From positions 25,335,434-25,399,433 of the forward strand of contig OY986969.1 in the NCBI GenBank assembly GCA_963920575.1: 64,000 nucleotides of DNA, given 5' to 3'. The translations under genes were made by a program, and so were the position numbers. The stretch is from Narthecium ossifragum. Taxonomy: Eukaryota > Streptophyta > Magnoliopsida > Dioscoreales > Nartheciaceae. Of this stretch, positions 36,136 to 45,969 are shown one piece after another; positions within the stretch are counted from its first letter, which is position 1, and every line of letters starts with the position of its first letter. Below the pieces are notes generated by a model, which was given only the letters and a program-made list of their open reading frames with translations, did no database searches and had not been told where the DNA came from.

Positions 36136-39100
36136 TCAAACATTCTGAGTGACCCCAACGGAAACCTTGTTGTGCTGGGTCTCGTCTGAGTACCAGCCAT
36201 GCTTGGTGGAATCGTACTTCTCGCCGTCACCCCACAGCGCGTAGGCCTCCTCGCCGTGGACGGCGTCGTCGCCGATGGTGAGCTCCTCCTCCGACATCCG
36301 GAGCGGTATCACCAGCTTGATGACGACGCATATGATGCTGGTCACGACGACGTTCCACCCGATGATGAACAGCGCACCGGCGATCTGCTTGGCGAATTGG
36401 GACCCGCCCACGCCGCCGTAGACGCCACCGCGGGAGTTGGTGACGGGGAGGAAGAGGCTGCAGAGGACAGGCTCCGCGAAGAGGCCGGTGCTGAGGCCGC
36501 CGAGGACTCCGGCGACGGCATGGGTGTGGAAGACTCCGAGGGTGTCGTCAACATGCTGGAGGAGGGTGAAGCGCTTATGGACTATCATCATGGTGAACCA
36601 CGGGACGCTGCCGGAGAGAACTCCCATTACTATAGCAGCCCAGCCCTGTACCAGTCCTGATGACAAAGATCATTATTTTATTAATTATATATATATATAT
36701 ATATATATACACATAAAAAAGATGACTCGTTTAGTGATTTTAATAAGTTAATTCAGCTAATTACCACCATATTCACTAAACCCTGTTTGGCTCCCATCCC
36801 AGGTGGAATCCAGGATCCGGAATCCACGCTACCGCGGATAGCGTCCGCTCACGACGAGCGGACGCCGATTTCAGTATCCGTTAAAACGGAATCCGTCGGT
36901 GAGCCAAACGCTGGGATTCGAGAAATCAGAATTCGCGGATTTCAGGATCCGTCGGATTCACCTCCATTTGCTCCCATTCCATGCCGCCAAACGGGGCCTA
37001 AATTAACGTGCAATTCTCACTTGCTAAGGTATTGTTTAAAAATTAACAACATATATGCAAATATGATAATTTTAGAATTAAGAGTCATTTAATATAAATC
37101 AGAGCAAATTAGAAAAAAAGCAACTAGCTTGGTAGTGGGGTTTGAACCAGATGGTCGAATTAAGCAAGCTAAAGCTGCACCAGGAAGGACTTATTTCCAC
37201 CAATGGAGTCATAAAGATTGCATGATAAAAAGCCAAAAGGCCAATCCATTGCACCAAGACTTTTGTGCAGTCCAGAGCATGATGCATGCATGGCACAAAG
37301 CCAACACTAATTAAAGCAGATGAGTGCTCTATCTAGACTGCTACTACCCCCTACCTATCCACCACAAAAAAAAGGAAGTGCCTATTGCAAGATGGAAAAA
37401 TTAGAACCTCCGACTCCATAGAGATAAGTTTCATAATATTCAAACCCTATCAAGTATCAACTCAGTGAAATTTATGGCTTGAAAGAGTCCTTCTTAACCT
37501 AATAAAAATGGATAAAACTTAACCTTAGTCATGCTAGATAAATCATGAGAAAGTTTTTTATTTTATTTTTAATGAGTTGAGCTTACAAAGACCAGCAGGG
37601 TCCACATAAATCTGTCAAGAGCCACGTCTTAGAAGACAGGAAGCAGGCTGCGGATGGTATTTTGGTAAATTTAAAAAGTGAATGGATTACATGCCTTAGA
37701 ATCCAATAGAAGACAGGAAGCAGGCTGCGGATGGTATTTTGGTAAATTTAAAAAGTGAATGGATTACATGCCTTAGAATCCAATCGAACGGTGGGGAGCT
37801 CGGTCGAACTTATTTTCGACGGTGACTTTTTAATGGCTTTCTAGAAAGAAACTTGATTCCATGCCGACGCCACGTGGATCGATACAGTGCTGACTCAATG
37901 TAGCGGTTGGTCATAGGTTATTCCCATGTGACAGATTTATTTAACCGTTTGGGCCTCGTTTGGTTGGGGGATAAGCTATTCTGGGATTAGAGGGAATGAG
38001 GATTGGTAGTGGGATATGTATGGTATTTTGTTGAAAAGTAGTGATAAATTAGTAATGTTTGGTTGAAAAAGTATGGATAAAGTTGATGTGATTGGTTGAA
38101 AAGTAGGGATAATGAGATAATGATTGGTTGAAAAGTGAAAAAGTAGGGATAAAGTTGATGTGATTGGTTGAAAAGAAGAGAAAATGTAGTAATGATTGGT
38201 TGAAAAGTAGAGATAAAGTGAGGATAGGGATGGGGATAAAAGTAGGGATAAAAGTGGAGATTAGATAGTGTTTGGTTGTAATGCAGGGATAAAATGGGCT
38301 TAACCCGAAATAAAGAATCATTATCCCCCAATCAAACAGGGCCTTGATGTTATCTCCTTTGGTTGCTATTTTTGCTTTTTTATTTTTTTTGGTTCGTTTA
38401 TGTTCCCTGCTCTTTTTAGTCTTCTCCTCTCCAACCAATCGTTTGAAGCTGAGGAGATAATTTAAAAAGAGAAGATGGAGAAACTCATTAATTATTTGAT
38501 CAAGTCATCCGATCCATCTTTGGTCTCTTTCTCTTATGAAGATAAGAGAGACATAGAGAGGAGAGTAGTGAGAAGCGAGATAGAATGGTGAAAAATAAAA
38601 CCGGAGATCAGTGAAAGAGATGATTAATAGTAAGCGGTGGAGGAGTGAGAGATGAGGCCGATCGGAGTAAATAGGAAGTAAAGATGAGAGAATAAAAAAA
38701 TGATAGAAAATAAGATGGTGATTAGTGAGTGGACATCTAGAGGAGGAAGAGACAAGTAAAGATGAGAGAACAAAAAGATGATAGAAAATAAGATGGTGAG
38801 TGAGTGGACACCCAGAGGAGGGAGAGACGGTGGCGATGGATATACGACATCGCTGCAAGTGAGACAGACAGCCAGACAGGAGGGCCTGGTAAAAAGAAAG
38901 GAGAGAGAGAGAGAGAGAGGCGGAGGGACCAGCAGGGATGGGTAGAAAAGAAAAGTCTTAAAATAAATTAAATATTATAATGATAAATTATTCCAACCAC
39001 ATGCCATAACTATAACCAATGGCCGACGGCACTATGCAGACCCAGCTGGTGTCGACATAGTTTCACGCGTCTTCTAGAAAATGATTCGATGCGTTCACAT

Positions 39101-40336
39101 ATATAAATTAAAAGTATCGTCAAGATGATGACTTAAATAGTTCTTCGTTTATATCACAAGCATTAGATGCAACTTAAAAGATGTGTTTTTTAATTGTTTA
39201 GTCTGACTAATTAGAATCTCTCTAGACTGAACTTTGTGTACTTTTATACGGAATCTTTAAATGGGAGGAAGGGAATATACCGGCGCCGGGAGTGATGCAG
39301 ACGAGGCCGGTGATCATGCCTTGCACGGCGCCGATCACGGATGGCTTTTTGAAGAAGATGACGTCGAGGGAGGTCCACACGAGGAGGCTGGTGGCGGCGC
39401 AGATGTTGGTGTTGAGCACGGCCATCGACGAGTCAATGTTGGCGGCGTAGGGGTCGCCGCCGTTGAACCCCGCCCAGCCCATCCACAGCAAGCCGGCTCC
39501 GGTTAGCATCAGTAGCACGTTGTTCGGCGGGAACCTCTCTCGATCCTTGGTCGATCTCGGGCCCACCTACACGACACGATCGAAAAGTCGGGATTTTGAT
39601 CGAAAAGTTGAGATTTTGATCGAAAAGTTGAGATTTTTAGCCATGATTCAAATTAAGTTGGTAGCTGGAATTTGAAGAGGCGGTGACGGACCCAGTAGGC
39701 GGCGACGAAGCCGGCGGTGCCGGAGGAGACGTGGATGACGTAGCCGCCGGAGTAGTCGATGACGCCCCACTGGTAGAGGAAGCCGCCGCCCCAGATGCTG
39801 AAGCAGCCGACGGTGTAGGAGAAGGTGAGCCAGAGGGGGACGAAGAGCATCCAGGCCGTGAAGTTCATGCGGCCGAGGAGGGAGCCGGCGAGGAGGATGA
39901 GCGTGATGGCGGCGAAGACGCACTGGAAGTAGACCATGGAGGCCATGGGGTAGAAGGGGCTGGCCGCGGGGGTCTCGACGGTGACGCCGTCGTGGAAGTA
40001 GTGGGTGGTGGCGGTGAGGTTGGCTTGCTTGATGAGGAAATTCTGGCCGAGGGCCGTATTGGCTTTGCCCCAGATGGGGAGGAGCTTGTCGCCGAAGGAC
40101 ATGTTGTAGGCCCAGACGACCCAGCAGATCCAGACGGCGGCGTAGGCGTAGAGGGCCATGAAGGCGGAGTTGACGGCCCACTTCTTCTTGACTATGCTGC
40201 CGTAGAGGATGACCAGGCCGGGGACGCTCTGCATCCCCACCAGCGTCGCCGCGATCATCTGCCATGCGTTGTCGCCCTTGTTCAGCCAGTCGGGGACCCC
40301 CGTTATGTTGTTCGCGTACGCCGACGGCACCGACAT
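36136..40336 (-). CDS. AMT2: High-affinity ammonium transporter, AMT2 subfamily (483 aa)
   Basis: Three exons in phase on minus: 39692-40336 (ATG at 40336), 39281-39566 and 36136-36656 (1452 bases). It is a plasma-membrane channel-like protein with 11 predicted spans. Recognisable blocks are [53 protein letters not shown] (first pore His), [13 protein letters not shown] and [20 protein letters not shown] (second pore His region). These [10 protein letters not shown] and FHTHAVAG forms mark AMT2/MEP-like proteins rather than AMT1. The cytosolic tail is acidic ([20 protein letters not shown]). The exons are strongly GC-rich. Intron 2 (36657-39280) has been enlarged by two MITEs, a tandem duplication and an AT repeat next to the exon 3 acceptor. 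Confidence 0.96.
36687..36711. repeat. (AT)n microsatellite in AMT2 intron 2
   Basis: About 12 AT repeats lie 30 bases upstream (minus sense) of the exon 3 acceptor. Length changes here could affect branch point or acceptor use. Confidence 0.9.
36780..36998. mobile_element. Tourist-like MITE (219 bp) in AMT2 intron 2
   Basis: The ends ACCCTGTTTGGC and GCCAAACGGGGCC are imperfect inverted repeats, flanked by TAA at 36777-36779 and 36999-37001. The interior is GC-rich with many GGATTC/GGAATCC motifs and a second internal inversion (GTCCGCTC-ACGAC-GAGCGGAC). A related GC-rich element may lie at 48303-48500. Confidence 0.82.
37554..37630 (-). mobile_element. Short LINE 3'-end fragment
   Basis: A T-rich run is followed by AATGAGTTGAGC, the complement of the GCTCAACT(A/C)AT plus poly-A end shared by the LINEs in this window. 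Only a short stub seems to have been inserted, and I see no clear duplication. Confidence 0.4.
37631..37784. repeat. Perfect tandem duplication, 2 x 77 bp, in AMT2 intron 2
   Basis: Two adjacent identical 77-base units (37631-37707 and 37708-37784), each beginning AGAAGACAGGAAGCAGGCTG. Identity suggests a recent event, or an assembly artefact. Confidence 0.93.
37952..38343. mobile_element. MITE (392 bp) with internal tandem array, in AMT2 intron 2
   Basis: The terminal inverted repeats GGCCTCGTTTGGTTGGGGG and the complement of CCCCCAATCAAACAGGGCC are followed by ATAA on each inner side. TTG flanks both ends (37949-37951 and 38344-38346). The middle (38040-38240) repeats GATTGGTTGAAAAGTAGGGA variants four or more times. 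GGTTG is also part of the terminal repeat, so the interior seems to be amplified end sequence. Confidence 0.85.
38890..38920. repeat. (GA)n microsatellite
   Basis: GAGAGA tract in AMT2 intron 2, at the end of a purine-rich stretch (38460-38950) with imperfect internal repeats (AAGATGAGAGAA, GATAGAAAATAAGATGGTGA twice). Confidence 0.8.
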
Positions 40337-43300
40337 GGCTGCCGCAGCTATATATCTAGCTAGCTAGCTATATCACCAGCGCACTGCCGCTGGTCTAGCT
40401 AGTACGTCTCCCCCTCTTGCAATCTTGCAACTATGAGGAGAGAAGGGTAGTAGGTGTTGGTTGACAAAGGGAGAGACTTGTGTGTTTGTGTGTGTGAGGA
40501 TAATTTATAGGAATCTTGGGTATTTGTTAGTTTTTCTTCTTTTTAGTGGGAAATTGAAAGAATCAAAGATTCCATTGGGGGTGGATATGATTCTTCTGGT
40601 TCTGAGGACAACAAAATGGAATATAACTTGGTGAGCTTCTAATTGATATGGAGAAAGAATTTCTTTTGTTTTATGTTTCTGATTAGTTGAGCCAAAGGCG
40701 GCGGCTAGTAAAGGGATTTTTTGAGCTCATCTGGTGCATAAGTTATGCGCGGAGGAATAATTGAGGAGATTTAAAGTCAGACTTTGATTGAAGTACATGT
40801 CATATGCATGTACACTCCTATGTGGCTAACATTTAAGTCCTAGAGTGATGTTATTAGGGGGAAAAGTAGCGGTTTAGATATTAGGCACATAGGTTATGTA
40901 CATGTATATGGTATGTATATAAATCTTTTTTCTTTAAAGTCACCTATTTGAATCTAAAACTAATAAAATCGTTAGACTATAGTATAAGTATAAAAGATAA
41001 GTTATTTTAGTATCCTGATCCGTACATTCGAATAATCAAAAGTTCGCATTCATATCAGTGGATGAGCTTCATTCAAGTCACAAGAAATCGGTGAAAGAGC
41101 CAAATGTAAACGAACTCGAGGAAAGCAACAAAATATAGTCCATGTTGCTTCAATAATCCAAGCACTTGCAAGTGTAATATTTAAATTTGATTATTTTCAA
41201 GTAGCAACATTATATAGTGTAGCAAGATTTATATGTAAAAGAAACAAAAATCGCAATCATTTCAATAAAAATTTTATCTTTTGTCACCCCTATTTTTAGT
41301 TTTACAACAAAAAAAAAATCTTATAACACACGTTGTCTATATGACATTAGGACACAAATCAGTTAAATGCTAGGAATTATATAATTAAGTGATTAAATTC
41401 AGACCTATAATTGTTATTTTACAGATTATCTAATACCAAATTACTTTCACCAATTATCCATTTATCCTCCTCATTCCAATAGTATTCTCACACATATTTA
41501 CGTACCTACCCATCATATTAAGTTTTTGCTATTAATTAAGTTGATACTAGACCATGTTGGCAATGGTGTAAATGAAACAAGACAAAATGATACAAACAAA
41601 ATATGAAATGAGAGTGGACCATATCATATGGGTTTGTAGTATTCTCACACATATTTACGTACCTACCCATCATATTAAGTTTTTGCTATTAATTAAGTTG
41701 ATACTAGACCATGTTGGCAATGGTGTAAATGAAACAAGACAAAATGATACAAACAAAATATGAAATGAGAGTGGACCATATCATATGGGTTTGATGAATT
41801 AGGTGACACTGACAGATCATCATTATAAAAAACAAGACAAGCAAAATATGAAATGAGAGTGGACCATATCGCTTTGCTGAATTAGATGACACTGACAGAT
41901 CATCATATAATAACATCTAGAGGAAATTGGTATATATCTTAGTAATCAGAGAAGAATATCCCATACCTATATTTTTAATATCGGGTATATTCTATAAAAA
42001 AAAAATAATGAGGAGGAATCCACTGAGATCATAGATTCACATTAGCCATTCAACATTTCAGACATTTTGTATTCTCTTAAATTGATCTATCCTTGTGTTT
42101 TTTCCCATCCATGTCACATCTTATACTAAATTTAATCATAATATGAGCTGTTCAGAGGTTGCTGAGCTTGCCCAAAAGTCAAACGTTATATCTTCTCCTA
42201 TATACGTTTGACAAAAAAAAAGTTGGTACTTTTACGACAAACAAATCATAATATTAGAACATCAGTCAGAAAAATACAGCCTTTTGACATTAGAATGTTG
42301 GTGTTTTTTTTCATAAGTATTTTGTATTTCATTCGCTAGTTTTTGACTGAATATTAGTTCAGCAATCTTCTTTCGATTCTATTTTCTAATGATATACAGG
42401 AACCAAGATTCTAATCCGAGTTTTTTGGGCTTGAAATCATGCTGATTTTTCCTGTTAATTGTTCTACATATAAATTAATAGGTAGAGAAGGTAGACGTAA
42501 TTTTAGCTCAACCAATGAACTAGAATCTCCAAATAATATTCTCCTAATCCTAGAGATGGATCTATTTTTTTTTATTTTTTTTCCCAAATCATACTCAAAT
42601 TGGCTGACATTGGGAGCCTCAATCACACAAGTTTACTTCTAATTTATCAATTATTAGCTGGCAAGCATCAATATATAGCTTCGATTAGAGGTTTACTTAA
42701 GACTCGGTCCAAAGAACTACTTAGAATGGCAAGAATATCTCATTCTCATGTGAGGAGGACCTAGATGCATCCGAATCTTAAAGGAGCAGTGATGCTCTGT
42801 CTTGAGCTTTTTCTAAGATGGATAGCAGCTAATACTGATGGGCAAGTGTATTTTTATTAGTGGTTCATGTCAAGGCGTTGCATTAATGTTAACAGCTGAA
42901 TTATTTTAATGGTTCTAACAACTATATGATTAGTATAATTTTTTGTCTTTTTTCTTAAAAAAAAAATACAGGGTCGTATTCATTGGATCAAATGACCGTT
43001 GGCAGTAACTTGTAAGCCAAAAATATAGAGCCATAGACTCCAGAGCTTAATTAAAAAACAATTTATGTTGGGCATGGAATCTGTCGTTATGTGGTTATTG
43101 GATTTAACTCTTAATATGTCTAATTAAAATAAAATTATAATTTTAAACAACCCAATTGGCCAGAGTTCCATTCGTAGTCAGATTCGATATATATATACAC
43201 AAGAAGAAAAGATTTTAGTTTATTTTCTATGAATCCTGATTGGAAAATTGTTATTTTACCAAGATAGGGAATCACTGTCAGGGGTCCACTACTTCGGGTG

Positions 43301-43390
43301 GACTTTGTTATTAATAAGATAGGAAGGAATCACTGTCATGGCTCCAATTCTTATGCATTGTGTTAAAAATAGGGAGTTTGAGGATGGTTG
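40337..43390. other. Intergenic: AMT2 promoter and AT-rich DNA
   Basis: About 3 kb without a supported gene. GATTAGTTGAGCC after a T-rich run near 40680 is another LINE 3'-end signature (minus orientation). A tandem duplication is at 41481-41793. Remaining DNA is AT-rich. Confidence 0.55.
41481..41793. repeat. Tandem duplication, 2 x 157 bp
   Basis: AGTATTCTCACACATATTTA starts at 41481 and again at 41638, giving a 157-base period, with near-perfect identity through CATATCATATGGGTTT. Parts of the unit (ATATGAAATGAGAGTGGACC) and a GTGACACTGACAGATCATCA segment are repeated again up to about 41910. Confidence 0.92.
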
Positions 43391-43522
43391 GATAATATTC
43401 ATAACCCTTGAGCAGCTCGGGTGGTTAGTACGGGGCGGAGCGGGCGGCCGTAATGAGAGTATCCGTCACTCTAAGCTATGGTAAAAGATTTAAATAATTA
43501 AAAAAAAGTTTGATAATATTCA
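43391..43522 (+). mobile_element. Candidate tRNA-derived SINE with target-site duplication
   Basis: GATAATATTCA occurs at 43391-43401 and 43512-43522 (with flanking bases, 13 of 14 match). The 110-base insert begins near AGCAGCTCGGGTGGTTAGTA, which resembles a Pol III box A, and ends in an A-rich tail (TTAAAAAAAAG). Box B is not clear, so the class is tentative. Confidence 0.5.
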
Positions 43523-43956
43523 GAATTTCTTTTACAAAAATATCTCCGAATAGCTTTCAAGTTACACATCTATTCCCCCTCAAAATTTTGAATTATTATG
43601 TATATCCCTAAATAATCTTTAGGTTCTTGCACGAATATCTTGTGTTTAATTCAGGTCATCTAACCTAATCTAATCTGGTTTAAAAACAATTTTTTTTCTT
43701 CGAATTACATATTTATTGTTAAAACTTGGAATTTATTATATATATGTTTCAAATCTAGCCTCTTATTAGTTGACATGGGTTGATAAGAAAAATATTTATG
43801 CAAGTAGCTGAAGATTTGAAAGATTGTTAATTAAGGATTATTATGTTAAAAAAAACTATTGAGAAATAAGATGCTAGAAACATGTGGAAAAAAAAAGAAG
43901 GAACTTCTAAGATTCAAATTTTTTGTATCGAAACATTGAATACAATAATGAGGTCA

Positions 43957-45561
43957 CCTTTGAACATTGAATACAATAATTTCTAGCGGAGTCACTCATA
44001 TGGCGAACTCGGAGGTTAGCTAAGGAATTTTGACATGTGACGGGGTGGAGCCCAGTGGCGGAATCAGGATGAGATTTAAGGGGGGGCGAAATCTAAAGCA
44101 AAATGATCAATTTTTTTTTCTTTTAAGTAATGCAAAAGGTATCTTAGAATTACAATATTGAACATCAAGGAATAAAAACAATACAAATATTAAAAAATAT
44201 GTACCGTACTATGTGCTACAATTGCGAGGTGGAAGTTGGATCCTACGCTTTTGCATTTTTTTAAAACGTTGCAAAATGACTTCGTTAGCAATAGTTTCAA
44301 AAATTTTCCGCTCGATGTATACTACCATGCAATCATTCATCCAATCATCTCCCATCTTATTACGCAAATCAGACTTAATCTTCATCGAAGAGAAGACTCT
44401 CTCAACGATTGTAGTCGCAACATGTAAGACCAATGCCAACTCAATAAGCCTAGTATGAGGCAAACTAAACCAGTTGGATAAGATTCAAACAAATCTAAAC
44501 GGTTGGTATGATGCTGTAATAGAAGCCTAGTATGAGGTAAACTAAACCCGTTCGAATTTTTCGCTTTATATTTGAATAAAATTAACTCAATGAGCATATA
44601 ACATGACCCCGAAGAATAATTACGGCCGCGGAGGAAATAAATTGATCATCCAATGCTTTAGATTTCGGCAGAAAAAAAACTTAGAAGACTCCCTCTGCCT
44701 TGGTTGGATTGGAGATAACACCATTGCTTTAGATTTTGGCAAAATAAATTATCAATCTAAAGCAAAATAAATTGATCCTCTGCCTTGAGGTATAGGAGAC
44801 TCCCTCTGCCTTGGCTGGATTGGAGATATGAGGTAAACTAAATCTAAACAGGGTTTTGCTAGCATCCACAATAACTAAAATGTTTCTCACTGTCACTTCC
44901 ACTAAAACCCTGTTCCAACTTCCAATCATCCAATGCTTTGACTGCTTTGACTGGGGGAGAGGGGTGTTTCCGGCGTTGCCAGGGGGGGCGGCCGCCCCCC
45001 CTCGCCCCCCTGGTTCCGCTCCTGGGTGGAGCCGTGACCCTAGCTATGTAGTTCATCAGAGAAGAGAGGTCGGATGCACAGTGATACAAACTGATGGCTC
45101 TTGGGTGCATGGATCTACAGAGCCTGACATTGGCGTGGTTAGTTGGAGGGGTGATGGGACTCCAGAGTGGACAATTATGCAGAAAGTGCTTGCCAAAAGC
45201 AGTGACGAAGTTGAGTTAATGATGATCTGGAAATAGCTGGAGCAAGCGGTGGGAGAGAGGCATTGGTAGGGTGATGGTGGAGTATGATTCAAGGAATGCA
45301 ATCAACTTTTTGAATGGAAGAGAGGCTTGGGATGTGACGCTACAACCGATCCTCCGAAAAATTTTGAGTTTGAGTGTGAATCAGGGGGGCCTATCTTTGT
45401 GCATATCCCCCGTACCTCTAATGATATTGCCGATGATCTTGCTCGTATGGGAGCTGCTGATGAGAAGATAGTTGGTGTAATGTAATAGTATGGTAAGCCT
45501 ATGATGCAATGCCCAGTCAATTTTGGCTCAACTAAGTAAAAAAATACCCTTTGAACATGGA
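43957..45561 (+). mobile_element. Degenerate LINE with RNase H domain, interrupted by a hAT element (LINE D)
   Basis: On the plus strand, 45070-45480 reads an RNase H domain in broken frames (IQTDGSWVHGSTEPDIGVV, VMVEYDSRNAINFLNG, then HIPRTSNDIADDLARMGA). It ends in GGCTCAACTAAGTAAAAAAA. The flanks CCTTTGAACATTGA (43957-43970) and CCTTTGAACATGGA (45548-45561) look like a 14-bp target duplication with one mismatch. A stop at about 45233 and frame changes show decay. The hAT element at 44053-45024 splits the 5' part. Confidence 0.8.
44044..45033 (-). mobile_element. Degenerate hAT transposon nested in LINE D
   Basis: The ends CAGTGGCGGAATCAGG and the complement of CCTGGTTCCGCTCCTG form TIRs of the common plant hAT type (CAGNGGCGGA). 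GGTGGAGCC flanks both sides (44044-44052 and 45025-45033), giving a 972-base element. A minus frame 44209-44463 encodes the hAT dimerisation tail of a transposase: TTIVERVFSSMKIKSDLRNK, GDDWMNDCMVVYIER and ILQRFKKMQKRR. The rest of the transposase is lost. The right half carries duplicated GACTCCCTCTGCCTTGG segments and fragments like the fold-back MITE end. Confidence 0.9.
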
Positions 45562-45969
45562 CAATAGAGAAAATTAAGATGAGCACAAAGTAGGAAATGT
45601 ATATTGTCAGGATGCAGTAAAAATAAATTGCATAGCAGGACAATTAAAGCAAGTGCATCCAAAGATAAACTTTAAAAGGATTGGAGCAACCACCAAAAAA
45701 AAAAAAAAAAAAAAAAATTTATTGAAACTAGGGGCAGCTCTTAGCAGCAGCCTATCCTCACCACCCAAAATAGCACACTTCCACCATCCAGTTCTCCAGC
45801 CATCCACCACCTCTCATCTCACATCCTCCAACCATTTCCTCACCACCCTGTACCTCAAATGTAGACACACACACACATACATCAACACTGCCACCCTCTA
45901 AGATAGAGTTCAGTGTATGACCTTGGTTGGGACTTGGGAGAGCTAGTAAAAGGTAGCTTTCAATCCACA
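45562..45969 (+). promoter_or_regulatory. Upstream region of the aldolase gene
   Basis: A run of about 23 A at 45697-45718 and a CA/AC tract at about 45866-45880 lie in front of the aldolase start. The leader just upstream is CCACC-rich. No clear TATA box seen. Confidence 0.4.

Noticed and set aside
38040..38240. Repeated GATTGGTTGAAAAG units considered as a CRISPR or regulatory array
   Set aside because: They lie between MITE inverted ends and vary in spacing; internal MITE amplification explains them.
39683..40363. 226-residue plus open frame opposite AMT2 exon 1
   Set aside because: Antisense shadow of the GC-rich AMT2 exon; repetitive Gly/Asp/Glu composition and no domain.
43408..43450. 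Possible tRNA gene
   Set aside because: Only a box-A-like stretch; no cloverleaf or box B can be formed. Listed as a SINE candidate instead.
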